Source: UBA1426 sp052034085 (GTDB lineage Bacteria > Bacillota > Clostridia > Peptostreptococcales > Anaerovoracaceae). Taken from it: a stretch of DNA of 64,000 nt. The notes under the pieces were generated by a model, which did not search any database, had not been told where the DNA came from, and worked only from the letters and a program-made list of their open reading frames with translations. Positions within the stretch are counted from its first letter, which is position 1. The number at the start of each line of letters is the position of its first letter. The translations under genes were made by a program, and so were the position numbers. Below are positions 8,611 through 16,704 of the stretch, piece after piece. The DNA lies in the NCBI GenBank assembly GCA_052034085.1, contig JBPOJA010000010.1:19583-83582 (forward strand), read 5' to 3'.

Positions 8611-9444
8611 ATGATCGTTAAGGTTCTTTCTGAAAACATAGCCCTAGCAGAGGGGCTGGGACATGAGCATGGTCTCAGTCTGCACATAGAAAGCATGGGT
8701 GACAACATACTGTTTGATACCGGATGCGGGGAAATATTCTATGAAAATGCACAAAAAATGGGCGTGGATATAGGCGAAGTAGATTACCTCATAATTTCAC
8801 ACGGGCACAATGACCACGGCGGAGGCCTGGAAACTTTTTTAAAGCATAATGACAAGGCCAGAGTTTTCATACACAAAGAAGCTTTCCTGGGTCACTATGC
8901 CCTGAAAGGCGACAGCTACATAGAAGATATAGGTCTGGACAAAAAATTTGAAAATCATCCCCGGGTGGTTTTGACAAATGGCAGTTTTGTCATCAGACCG
9001 GGTCTGACCATTTTCGCAAACAAGGTTAAGAACTCCCCCAGATCCGAATCCAATGCGGGCCTTCTCATGGAGGGTGACGAAGGGCCTGTGCCCGATGATT
9101 TCGCACACGAACAGAATTTAATCGTTGAAGAAAACGGGAAGGTTCTGATGATTACGGGATGCGCCCACAATGGTATAACAAATATAGTGGAACAGCATCA
9201 GTTGCTGACCGGCAGTATGCCGGATTATTGCATGGGTGGCTTTCATCTGACATCAAGAGCTTCAGGCTCCGGAGACGGTCCGGAAAATTTTGAGGCCGTT
9301 GAAAGAGTCGGTAAGTTTCTTATGAAGGAGAAAACAAAATACTATACCGGTCATTGTACGGGTCTCGAACCTTATGAGGTTTTGAAAACAATTATGGGCG
9401 ACAAGGTAGAGTATCTGGGCGGAGGCAAAACCATAGAAATATAA
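8611..9444 (+). CDS. MBL-fold metallo-hydrolase (COG1237 type)
   Basis: 277 residues. The metal-binding SHGHNDHGG (near 63-71) and GCAHNG and GGFH later in the chain are the ligands of a di-metal metallo-beta-lactamase fold. The layout matches the archaeal/bacterial family related to the methanopterin-pathway protein MJ0301, whose bacterial role is unclear. The ATG at 8611 follows AAGGAGATTATT; the in-frame extension upstream overlaps the previous gene and lacks family similarity. Position between the ATPases and Mrp suggests a part in the same pathway. Confidence 0.88.
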   Translation: MIVKVLSENIALAEGLGHEHGLSLHIESMGDNILFDTGCGEIFYENAQKMGVDIGEVDYLIISHGHNDHGGGLETFLKHNDKARVFIHKEAFLGHYALKGDSYIEDIGLDKKFENHPRVVLTNGSFVIRPGLTIFANKVKNSPRSESNAGLLMEGDEGPVPDDFAHEQNLIVEENGKVLMITGCAHNGITNIVEQHQLLTGSMPDYCMGGFHLTSRASGSGDGPENFEAVERVGKFLMKEKTKYYTGHCTGLEPYEVLKTIMGDKVEYLGGGKTIEI

Positions 9445-9472
9445 AAAATTATTTTTAAAGGAGTTACTGTAA

Positions 9473-10318
9473 ATGAGCGAAAAATGTGATCACAATTGCA
9501 GCGGCTGTTCAGAAAACTGTGCCGACAGAACGGCACCGCAGAATTTAAAGGAAAAACTTCACGATATGAGCAGCGTAAAAAGAGTATATGCCGTAGTAAG
9601 CGGCAAAGGAGGCGTAGGCAAGTCATTAGTGACCTCTCTTTTAGCCGTGGCTTTAAGCAGAATGGATTATAATGTGGCTATCCTGGATGCAGACGTGACG
9701 GGGCCTTCCATACCAAAAATGTTTGGTGTGAAAAACAAAGCCAGAAGCAGCGGTTACGAAATATATCCGGTTAAAACCACCACAGGAATAGATATTATGT
9801 CGGTGAATCTTCTGCTGGAAGATGATACGGATCCGGTGCTGTGGCGGGGTCCTGTAATTGCAGGGGCAGTTAAACAGTTCTGGACTGATGTGGTTTGGGA
9901 CAACATAGACTTCATGTTTATAGACATGCCACCGGGGACCGGTGACATACCGCTGACCGTATTTCAATCCATAGATGTGGACGGCATCATTGTGGTAACT
10001 TCTCCTCAGGAATTGGTTTCGATGATAGTATCCAAAGCAGTTAAGATGGCTGAGAAGATGGATATTCCTATTTTAGGCCTGGTTGAAAATATGTCCTATT
10101 TCAAATGCCCCGATAATGACAGGAACTATAATATTTTCGGTGACAGCCACATAGACGAGATTGCAGAAAGACATGGTCTGAAAGTATTGGGTAAAATTCC
10201 TATAGATCCCCGTTTCTCAAAGATGAGCGACAGGGGCATGATAGAAATGTTTGAAGGAGACTGGCTGGATTCCCTGGCTAACGGGCTGGCCGAAGAGTTG
10301 GAGCATAATGGGAGGTAA
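9473..10318 (+). CDS. mrp: Mrp/NBP35-type Fe-S carrier ATPase
   Basis: 281 residues. The Walker A motif is SGKGGVGKS (near 43-51), followed by DADVTGPSIPKMFG and DMPPGTGD, all typical of Mrp/NBP35 scaffold-carriers for 4Fe-4S clusters. The N terminus has four cysteines in C-x3-C-x2-C-x3-C (residues 5-16), like NBP35. The C-terminal motif that is normally CPxC reads KCPDN (near 212), so the second cysteine is missing. AAGGAGTTACTGTAA precedes the ATG. The operon continues into a second NifX-like gene 4 bp downstream. Confidence 0.92.
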   Translation: MSEKCDHNCSGCSENCADRTAPQNLKEKLHDMSSVKRVYAVVSGKGGVGKSLVTSLLAVALSRMDYNVAILDADVTGPSIPKMFGVKNKARSSGYEIYPVKTTTGIDIMSVNLLLEDDTDPVLWRGPVIAGAVKQFWTDVVWDNIDFMFIDMPPGTGDIPLTVFQSIDVDGIIVVTSPQELVSMIVSKAVKMAEKMDIPILGLVENMSYFKCPDNDRNYNIFGDSHIDEIAERHGLKVLGKIPIDPRFSKMSDRGMIEMFEGDWLDSLANGLAEELEHNGR

Positions 10319-10322
10319 GTAA

Positions 10323-10679
10323 ATGAAAATAGCAGTAGCAAGTGATAAAAGCATGGTGACGGAGCATTTTGGCCATTGCGAAAATTTCAATATTTTTGAG
10401 ACGGCAGATGGAGAAATCATCGGCAAAATATCGGTGGATAATCCGGGACACAGACCGGGTTTTCTTCCCAACTTTCTTAATGATTTGGGAGTGGAAGTCA
10501 TCATATCCGGCGGAATGGGCGGGGGCGCCATAGAGATTTTTAATAACAGATGCATTGAAGTGGTGGTCGGAGCATCAGGAGATGCCGAGGAGGCAGTGAA
10601 GGCATACCTTGCCGGAGAGCTGAAATCCACAGGTTCTGTCTGTCAGGAACATAAGCACCATGACAGCTGCGGCCATTAA
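10323..10679 (+). CDS. NifX/NafY-type cofactor-binding family protein with His/Cys tail
   Basis: 118 residues of the same superfamily as the protein at 6481-6837: MKIAVASDK, HFGHCENFNIFE, then GGMGGGAIEIFNNRCIEVVVGASGDAEEAV. The C terminus EHKHHDSCGH is rich in histidine and has a cysteine, suggesting metal binding. The orange protein of Desulfovibrio is the closest characterised idea of its function, from family knowledge. GGGAGGTAAGTAA precedes the ATG. It is the last gene of the operon. Confidence 0.88.
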   Translation: MKIAVASDKSMVTEHFGHCENFNIFETADGEIIGKISVDNPGHRPGFLPNFLNDLGVEVIISGGMGGGAIEIFNNRCIEVVVGASGDAEEAVKAYLAGELKSTGSVCQEHKHHDSCGH

Positions 10680-10721
10680 TTTCATAAGAATTGAGAGAGC
10701 AAATTATTTGAATATTCTTGT

Positions 10722-10776
10722 AATAACCGCCTTGCCTGTTATAATTAAAAGACAGGAAGCAAGACGGTTATTTTTA
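10722..10776 (+). terminator. Terminator of the ORP-like operon
   Basis: AATAACCGCCTTGCCTGT pairs, with one mismatch and a two-base bulge, with ACAGGAAGCAAGACGGTTATT, followed by a T-run. It ends the operon 43 bp after the last stop codon and lies just before the ribosome site of the SLH gene. Confidence 0.8.
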
Positions 10777-10797
10777 TTGCATGAAAGGAGGTTACAA

Positions 10798-12996
10798 GTG
10801 AGAAAATTTTTATCGGTATTGTTGTCTTTAGCCTTGATTTTAGGCAGCTTTACTATGGTTTTTGCCTCAGGACCCGCAGATGTGGAAGGGACCAAATATG
10901 AAGAGGCTGTGAATGCTCTGACAGGCTTCGGCATCATAGCTGGTTATCCCGACGGTACTTTCAGGCCTGAAAAAACGGTTACAAGAGCTGAAATGGCCAG
11001 ACTGATAATAGCAGCCCTGGAGATGGACGATGATGCCATAAAACTGTACAGCAGTGCGCTTAAGGACGTGGGAAACCATTGGGCGAAAGGTTATGTGGGC
11101 TACTCCACAAAGCTGGAAATTATAACGGGTTATCCTGACAAAACCTTCAGGCCCGAGAATCCGGTTTCCTATGATGAGGCCATCACCATGATAGTGCGTG
11201 CCCTGGGATACACCGATGATGCCGGCACAAAATGGCCCGCTTACTATGTGGGCAAAGGTACAGAACTGGGAATTCTGAAGGACATTGAAGGCGGTTCAAC
11301 ACATGCAGTGAGAGGTGATATTGCCATTATGCTTCACCGGGCAATGAATCTGCCTATAGCAGGTGATGAAACAGACACTATGCTTTTGAGGCACTCCACC
11401 GAACCATACAAGTATAAAGAATGGCAGATTCCATACGGGGAAAGACTGATAAACGAGTATGGTCTGGACGGAGCCGTAACAGATAATGCACCTTCCATTA
11501 TGAATTCCATCTATTGGCAGATCCCTGATTTTTACAACGCAACTTCAAGTGACAGCCTGACCATACTAACCAATTTCAAAACCACACAGCAAATGACGGG
11601 ATGGTCCTGTGGCCCTTCCTCCGCACTTATGGTTCTTGAATGGTATGGTATGAGAGGCGATCTGAATGAAATGGATCTGGGCTATCTGCGCCAGAATCCA
11701 AAGCCGGGTGCGACAACCCTGCGCCAGATGATAAATATTTTTGAAGGTCTTGAGAAGAATCTGGGCCAGTCATGGGATGTTTTCTCCACATATGATGCCA
11801 ATGTTGACTGGAACGAAGACGGATTGCCTGCGGTAGATTACAAAGGGGAAAACATTAGTTTCTTTGACTTTATACCAAAGATGCTGGCAGAAGGCAGGCC
11901 CATAATAGTCGGGTGGAACGACTGGGGCGGCCACTACCAGGTAATTATCGGTTACGACAACATGGGGACAGAAACCACAGCGGATGACGTTCTGATTCTT
12001 GCGGACCCATTTGACACTACCGATCATCATCAGGACGGCTATATTGTCAAGTCGGCGGAAAGGCTGATTTACGACTTCAGTGCAGGCTGGGATCCGGACT
12101 TTGATTTTGGAATTTTCCTGGTTGCGACACCTGAAGATTTCCAGGGCAGGGAACCTGTGATGGGCGATGGAATCAAAGATGACAAGAAGAATGCAGGCAG
12201 ATTTACAGATGTGCATATGATACCCTACGGAGATAAGCTGGCTGCTGATTTGATTGAGTTCGATAATACAGAACCTTATAAATCGGTATTCAGCAACTGG
12301 TTTGGTGCAGACGGCCTGTCGGGGCCTGCCTCAACAGATTATTTCCGTTCAGGCGACTATATGTTCTCGCCATATTATAAACATCTGGATGCCTACAATC
12401 TGAAATCAACTAAAACCAGAACCATGCTGGAGGGATACAAGAGCATCCAGCAGGCTACAGAATACACCTGCGGTGTAACATCCATGCTTTCTGTGCTCGA
12501 GTGGTTTGGAAAGCGCGGAGAATTAAATGAACTGGATCTGGCCAAACTCAGGGTTAAAACAGACGGCCTGCCGGGCACCACCATTGAAGAGATGCTGAGA
12601 GTTGCCGGCAGCCTGCCGGGCTATTGGGAAGTCTACTCCACAAATGATCTGGTTGAGGGAGATTCGGAATTCGAAACAGGCCTTATGATTGAAGGAGAGT
12701 ATATGGATCTGGGAGAAATTATCCCGTACTTCCTCGCGCAAGGTATCCCGGTAATGGTTCTTACCCATGAATGGGGCGGACATTATCAGACCGTAATAGG
12801 GTATGATACCATGGGAACCGAAAGCACGGCAGATGACGTAATTATCCTGATGGATTCTTACGACACCACAGACCATAATCAGGATGGTTATGTAATACAG
12901 TCCTTTGAAAGACTTATTTATGACTGGACAAACATGTATGATGAAGATGTGGATTGGGCAGGATTCGTCGTAATCAGCCCGGCGGAGACAAAATAA
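10798..12996 (+). CDS. SLH-domain protein with two papain-like (C39-like) domains
   Basis: 732 residues from a GTG at 10798 that follows AAAGGAGGTTACAA; a longer frame upstream runs through the terminator and is rejected. A signal peptide (about 1-23, ending FAS) is followed by two full SLH repeats (about 25-135; GYPDGTFRPEKTVTRAEMA and GYPDKTFRPENPVSYDEA) and a weaker third. Two homologous cysteine-peptidase-like domains follow: Cys271 in WSCGPSS with GGHYQVIIGYD and LADPFD, and Cys558 in YTCGVTS with GGHYQTVIGYD and LMDSYD. Both retain Cys, His and Asp. It is probably cell-surface bound; substrate unknown. phzF-like follows 10 bp later. Confidence 0.9.
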   Translation: MRKFLSVLLSLALILGSFTMVFASGPADVEGTKYEEAVNALTGFGIIAGYPDGTFRPEKTVTRAEMARLIIAALEMDDDAIKLYSSALKDVGNHWAKGYVGYSTKLEIITGYPDKTFRPENPVSYDEAITMIVRALGYTDDAGTKWPAYYVGKGTELGILKDIEGGSTHAVRGDIAIMLHRAMNLPIAGDETDTMLLRHSTEPYKYKEWQIPYGERLINEYGLDGAVTDNAPSIMNSIYWQIPDFYNATSSDSLTILTNFKTTQQMTGWSCGPSSALMVLEWYGMRGDLNEMDLGYLRQNPKPGATTLRQMINIFEGLEKNLGQSWDVFSTYDANVDWNEDGLPAVDYKGENISFFDFIPKMLAEGRPIIVGWNDWGGHYQVIIGYDNMGTETTADDVLILADPFDTTDHHQDGYIVKSAERLIYDFSAGWDPDFDFGIFLVATPEDFQGREPVMGDGIKDDKKNAGRFTDVHMIPYGDKLAADLIEFDNTEPYKSVFSNWFGADGLSGPASTDYFRSGDYMFSPYYKHLDAYNLKSTKTRTMLEGYKSIQQATEYTCGVTSMLSVLEWFGKRGELNELDLAKLRVKTDGLPGTTIEEMLRVAGSLPGYWEVYSTNDLVEGDSEFETGLMIEGEYMDLGEIIPYFLAQGIPVMVLTHEWGGHYQTVIGYDTMGTESTADDVIILMDSYDTTDHNQDGYVIQSFERLIYDWTNMYDEDVDWAGFVVISPAETK

Positions 12997-13006
12997 GGGG
13001 GATAAA

Positions 13007-13939
13007 ATGAAATTTTATATCGTTGATGCTTTTACGGAAGAAGTGTTCGGCGGAAATCCGGCAGGTGTTGTTTTAATACCTGAAGGCGGCGACTTTCTCA
13101 AAAATGAGACAATGGTGAAATTGGCTGCGGAATTGCGTTATTCGGAGACGGCTTTTGTAAAGCGGACAGGCGATAAAAGTTTCCAGCTCAGATATTTTAC
13201 TCCCACAGAAGAAGTGGATCTGTGCGGCCATGCTACCATAGGAACATTTCATGCACTTATGGAGGATGGACTTATAGAGAAAAATGCTGACTATCAGGTG
13301 ACAACCAAAGCCGGCGATATAGTGGTATCTCTGGAGGGGGCCATGGTCATGATGGACATGGCCCCGCCTGAGTATATAAGCACTATTAGCGACATCAGCA
13401 GGCTGAAAGAACTTTACGAAATAATGGGCCTTCATTTCAGCAGGGCGGAAGTGGCTCTTGAGGGTGAATGGGAACTGTATCCTGAAATTATTTCCACGGG
13501 GCTCCCTGAAATTATGCTTCCTGTCAAAGACAGGGACGAACTGCTCTCACTGAAGCCCGATATGGAAGCTTTATCAGCATTGTCCAGAAGGTACAAAGTT
13601 GTGGGAGTTCATGCTTTTGCGCCCGGCGAAGCACTGATTGGAGGAGAATGCTGTGCCGGAGCCTGCGATCTTGATCAGGTGGCGGCATATTGTCGTAATT
13701 TTGCACCTGCATTTGGAATAGATGAAGAGGCAGCTACGGGAACCGCTAACGGTGCGTTAAGCTATTATCTGTACAAAAATGCCCTTATAGATGAAGGGTC
13801 AAGATGCAGCTATCTTCAGGGCGAATCCATGGGCAGACCTTCTCTGATTACGTGCAGCATAGATGTTACGGAAGAAGGCGAAAAAATTCGTGTAGGCGGC
13901 TATGGTGCGCTTTTGGCCAGAGGAGACCTGTTCCTGTGA
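13007..13939 (+). CDS. PhzF family isomerase
   Basis: 310 residues. The opening FYIVDAFTEEVFGGNPAGVVL, the catalytic Glu in RYSETAFV, the FTPTEEVDLCGHATIGT block and EEAATGTANGAL near the C terminus define the PhzF/diaminopimelate-epimerase fold. The protein would isomerise a small substrate in the cytoplasm; with no phenazine genes nearby, the substrate is unknown. AAGGGGGATAAA precedes the ATG, and the 10-bp gap suggests co-transcription with the SLH protein. Confidence 0.9.
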   Translation: MKFYIVDAFTEEVFGGNPAGVVLIPEGGDFLKNETMVKLAAELRYSETAFVKRTGDKSFQLRYFTPTEEVDLCGHATIGTFHALMEDGLIEKNADYQVTTKAGDIVVSLEGAMVMMDMAPPEYISTISDISRLKELYEIMGLHFSRAEVALEGEWELYPEIISTGLPEIMLPVKDRDELLSLKPDMEALSALSRRYKVVGVHAFAPGEALIGGECCAGACDLDQVAAYCRNFAPAFGIDEEAATGTANGALSYYLYKNALIDEGSRCSYLQGESMGRPSLITCSIDVTEEGEKIRVGGYGALLARGDLFL

Positions 13940-13967
13940 TTTTGCACATTCCCTGTATTTAAATATT

Positions 13968-14399
13968 TTAGTTAATTATTCTGCTGAGTGCTCTTACGAA
14001 CGATGAAATCAGCAGAATGCCGACGGCAATGGAACCTGTCAACATAAAGGTTTCCGTTGCAATTTCGGCTGTCTGGGTTAAGTTTTCCGAAAGCAGAGAA
14101 AGCATTGTCCTGTAGAGACCATTTCCCGGCACCAATGGCAGTATTCCGGGAATGATAAAAACCAGGGAGGCCTCCTTCCTCAGGCGGGCAAAGGTTTCTC
14201 CCAGGGCTGCCACAAGACATGCGGCGGCAAAGCAGGCGATGACAGGAGTCTGGCCTGCTTCTTTAATCAGCTGGAAGAGAGCCCAGCCCGCTGCCCCTGC
14301 GAAAGCAGAGAAGAAAATATGCCTGAAGGGGATATTGAAAATAAGAGCGAAACCGGCAGTTGCAATAAAGGCAAACACGAAGCTCATAAAAATATTCAT
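13968..14399 (-). CDS. Threonine/serine exporter, small subunit (ThrE_2/DUF3815)
   Basis: 143 residues from the ATG at 14399, with four to five membrane segments (MNIFMSFVFAFIATAGFALIF, IACFAAACLVAALGE, LVFIIPGILPLVPGNGLYR, MLTGSIAVGILLISS). The IIPGILPLVPG motif is typical of the YjjB/ThrE_2 half. It pairs with the YjjP-like half encoded immediately upstream; their ATGA overlap indicates coupled translation. A GCAGGAGG site precedes the start. The longer frame upstream overlaps the partner gene and is not real. Confidence 0.87.
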   Translation of the reverse strand: MNIFMSFVFAFIATAGFALIFNIPFRHIFFSAFAGAAGWALFQLIKEAGQTPVIACFAAACLVAALGETFARLRKEASLVFIIPGILPLVPGNGLYRTMLSLLSENLTQTAEIATETFMLTGSIAVGILLISSFVRALSRIIN

Positions 14400-15187
14400 A
14401 GCAATCCTCCTGCAAAACTGGTTAGCAGGGGCCAGATAAACAGGGCTACACCTACGCCGAAAGCTATGGACAGGGCTATAAGCGCTGCTTCCATGGCTCT
14501 GGCTCCCCCCGCCAGCAGATCGCCGGCCAGGGAATCCCGCATGGCATTGGTAAAAGCCAGGCCGGGTAGAAATATCATGAGCGGGCCTACTGTCATTGCA
14601 CTGGTGTTTGAGGCTATGCCAAGGGTAGCTGCAATCATTGCTGCGAAAGCAATGAAGGCGCATACGGTAAAGTTTCTAAAAAACCTGTTGAAGCTGTGTA
14701 TGTCCAGAAAATGTGCGAAAGCATAGGCTAAACCGCCAATAAAGAAAGAACAAATCAGCTCATAAAGTCCTCCGCCGAAAATCATGTTGAAAGCGGAAGC
14801 CGCCATGGCGCTGCCCAGTATCTGCAATGGGAAAGTGCGCCTGTCTCCTTTGGCAATTTTATCAAGAATTTCTTCCGCTTCGGATAAAGGCAGGGGCTCG
14901 GCCGTCAGGCTCCTTGAAAAATTGTTTACAAGAGAAACTTTCTTCAGATCCAGGGAGATGCCTTTTATGCGCTTGATGATAGTGTAGGGCTTGCTGTCTC
15001 CTCCGGCATCCAGGGTCATGAAGATACCTGTTGTAGTGGCGAAAATTTCCACGAAAGGAATGCCATACGCCTTGCATATGCGGGTAACGGTATCTTCCAC
15101 TCTGTAAATCTCAGATCCGCTGATTAACATGATTTCACCGGCTTTCAGGGCCAGCATCAGTATGTTCTTTTCTTCATTGTGTGCCAT
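14396..15187 (-). CDS. Threonine/serine exporter, large subunit (ThrE/DUF1212)
   Basis: 263 residues. The cytosolic N-terminal domain (MLALKAGEIMLISGSEIYRVEDT, then FATTTGIFMTLD and IKRIKGISLDLKKVS) is diagnostic of DUF1212; five or so membrane helices follow from about residue 115, including MIFLPGLAFTNAMRDSLAGDLLAGGARAMEA. Together with the product of 13968-14399 it should export threonine/serine or a related small substrate such as succinate, as in YjjPB. It is transcribed divergently from the F420-ligase-like gene. Confidence 0.88.
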   Translation of the reverse strand: MAHNEEKNILMLALKAGEIMLISGSEIYRVEDTVTRICKAYGIPFVEIFATTTGIFMTLDAGGDSKPYTIIKRIKGISLDLKKVSLVNNFSRSLTAEPLPLSEAEEILDKIAKGDRRTFPLQILGSAMAASAFNMIFGGGLYELICSFFIGGLAYAFAHFLDIHSFNRFFRNFTVCAFIAFAAMIAATLGIASNTSAMTVGPLMIFLPGLAFTNAMRDSLAGDLLAGGARAMEAALIALSIAFGVGVALFIWPLLTSFAGGLL

Positions 15188-15207
15188 GTCTATATAATAG
15201 CATAAAG

Positions 15208-15236
15208 TTGACTGAAAGGTACATAACTTGTATAAT
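15208..15236 (+). promoter_or_regulatory. Promoter of the F420-ligase-like gene
   Basis: TTGACT (15208-15213) and TATAAT (15231-15236) with a 17-bp spacer lie 20 bp before the ATG. Confidence 0.75.
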
Positions 15237-15256
15237 ACCTTTCTGGAGGAAATGCG

Positions 15257-16453
15257 ATGAACAGAATGGTTGGGACTGTTGCCAGAGGCATAAGGGCGCC
15301 CATTGTGCAGCAGGGAGATGATTTGGAGAATATTATCATCCAGACATTGATGGAGGCCTACGAAAAAGAAGGCTTTAAGCCCAGAGACAAAGATGTATTC
15401 TGCATGACCGAAGCTGTGGTGGCAAGAGCCTTCGGCAATTATGCCACGGTAGGCCAGCTGGCCATGGATGTGCGCAATAAACTGGGGGGAGGAACCATAG
15501 GTCTCGTGTTCCCCATTTTGAGCAGAAATCGCTTTGCTCTTTGTCTTGAAGGCATTGCCAGAGCTGCCGACAAAATCGTTCTACTTTTAAGCTATCCACA
15601 GGACGAAGTAGGCAATGGACTTATCAGCGAATGCATGCTGGAGGAAAAAGGAGTTAACCCCTGGAGCGACCTTCTGACCCAGGAAGACTTTGAAAGACTT
15701 TTTGGTAAATCCAGGCATGAAGTCACAGGTATGGATTATGTGGGTTATTACAGGGAAATCATTGAAAAATCAGGTGCAGAGGCAGAAATTATTTTTGCGA
15801 ATGACCCAAAAAAGATTTTAGACTATGCAGAAAAAATAATTGCATGCGACATACACACAAGAGAAAAAACAAAAAAGATTTTAAAAGCGGCCGGAGCAAA
15901 ACTGGTGTTAGGCCTGGATAACCTGATGAACCAGTCCGTCGATGGCAGCGGCTATAATGAAAAATATGGAATTCTCGGATCCAACAGGGCTACCGGTGAT
16001 TCCATGAAACTTTTTCCTAATAACTGCCAGACTTTCGTTGAAACTATTCAGAAAAGATTATATGAACTGACCGGAAAGCATATAGAAGTAATGGTCTACG
16101 GAGATGGTGCTTTCAAAGATCCCACGGAAAAAATTTGGGAACTGGCAGATCCGGTAGTATCCCCCGGCTATACAGCAGGCCTGGAGGGCTCTCCTGACGA
16201 AATAAAGCTGAAATATCTGGCGGACAACCAGTTTGCCCATCTCAGAGGGAAAGAGCTCAGTGAAGCCATTGCTGAAAGCATAAGGGCGGGAAAAGCTGAA
16301 AACAAGGATTCATCAGATAAACAGGGGACCACTCCCAGAAAGATTACGGACCTGCTGGGATCCCTTTGCGACCTGGTGTCAGGAAGCGGGGACAAGGGAA
16401 CGCCTTTTGTATATATACAGGGCTATTTTGACAGTTATGCTGACGATTGGTAG
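15257..16453 (+). CDS. Coenzyme F420-0:L-glutamate ligase family protein
   Basis: 398 residues. MTEAVVARAFGN, AMDVRNKLGGGTIGLVFPILSRNRFALCLEGIAR and GDGAFKDPTEKIWELADP follow the F420_ligase (CofE-like) pattern. The family adds glutamate to F420-0 in methanogens and actinobacteria, but the window has no other F420 gene and most Clostridia lack F420, so the substrate is doubtful. It is longer than archaeal CofE (about 250), with extra sequence around residues 110-230. CTGGAGGAAATGCG precedes the ATG. Confidence 0.82.
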   Translation: MNRMVGTVARGIRAPIVQQGDDLENIIIQTLMEAYEKEGFKPRDKDVFCMTEAVVARAFGNYATVGQLAMDVRNKLGGGTIGLVFPILSRNRFALCLEGIARAADKIVLLLSYPQDEVGNGLISECMLEEKGVNPWSDLLTQEDFERLFGKSRHEVTGMDYVGYYREIIEKSGAEAEIIFANDPKKILDYAEKIIACDIHTREKTKKILKAAGAKLVLGLDNLMNQSVDGSGYNEKYGILGSNRATGDSMKLFPNNCQTFVETIQKRLYELTGKHIEVMVYGDGAFKDPTEKIWELADPVVSPGYTAGLEGSPDEIKLKYLADNQFAHLRGKELSEAIAESIRAGKAENKDSSDKQGTTPRKITDLLGSLCDLVSGSGDKGTPFVYIQGYFDSYADDW

Positions 16454-16570
16454 ATAAAAGAGGCGAGCTGTATCGCAAATGAGACAAATCAAATGTATTT
16501 GTATCAAAAACAAGATAAATCTATGGACTAATTTAAAAAATTCAGATAAATTAAATTAGATAACAGAAAA

Positions 16571-16649
16571 TATAATAATCTAAAATCAGTGAAAACTACG
16601 GTTTTAGTGTTAAGCAGGATAAACCGTGCCAGCTTTTGGCACGGTTTTT
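16571..16649 (+). promoter_or_regulatory. Possible transcription-attenuation leader of patA
   Basis: A TATAAT (16571-16576) with no good -35 is followed by a hairpin AAAAC-TACG-GTTTT (16592-16605; a UNCG-type tetraloop) and by a strong terminator (16621-16631 pairs with 16637-16647, then T5). ACGGTTT of the first hairpin (16598-16604) is exactly complementary to AAACCGT in the 5' arm of the terminator (16621-16627), so the two structures exclude each other. No known riboswitch class was recognised. Confidence 0.5.
16621..16649 (+). terminator. Terminator between the F420-ligase-like gene and patA
   Basis: AAACCGTGCCA pairs perfectly with TGGCACGGTTT around a 5-base loop and ends in five T. 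It lies 170 bp past the upstream stop and 56 bp before the patA ATG, so it may be an attenuator of patA rather than the end of the upstream gene. Confidence 0.9.
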
Positions 16650-16704
16650 GAATATAGTTAAGGGTGCAGACGAAATCACAAAAATTTTTAAGGAGGTAAG
16701 ATTG

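Noticed and set aside
5840..10679. Nitrogen-fixation locus
   Set aside because: The NifX-like proteins belong to a wider cofactor-binding family; no nifH, D, K, E, N or B is present.
10660..10797. N-terminal extension of the SLH/C39-like protein
   Set aside because: It overlaps the NifX-like gene and crosses a terminator; the GTG at 10798 gives a normal signal peptide.
14400..14663. 88-codon extension of the small exporter subunit
   Set aside because: It lies inside the partner gene in another frame and has no hydrophobic segments; the ATG at 14399 overlaps the partner's stop as expected.
16636..16704. N-terminal extension of the putrescine aminotransferase
   Set aside because: It would be translated from within the terminator hairpin; the ATG at 16705 has a strong AAGGAGG and matches the family start.
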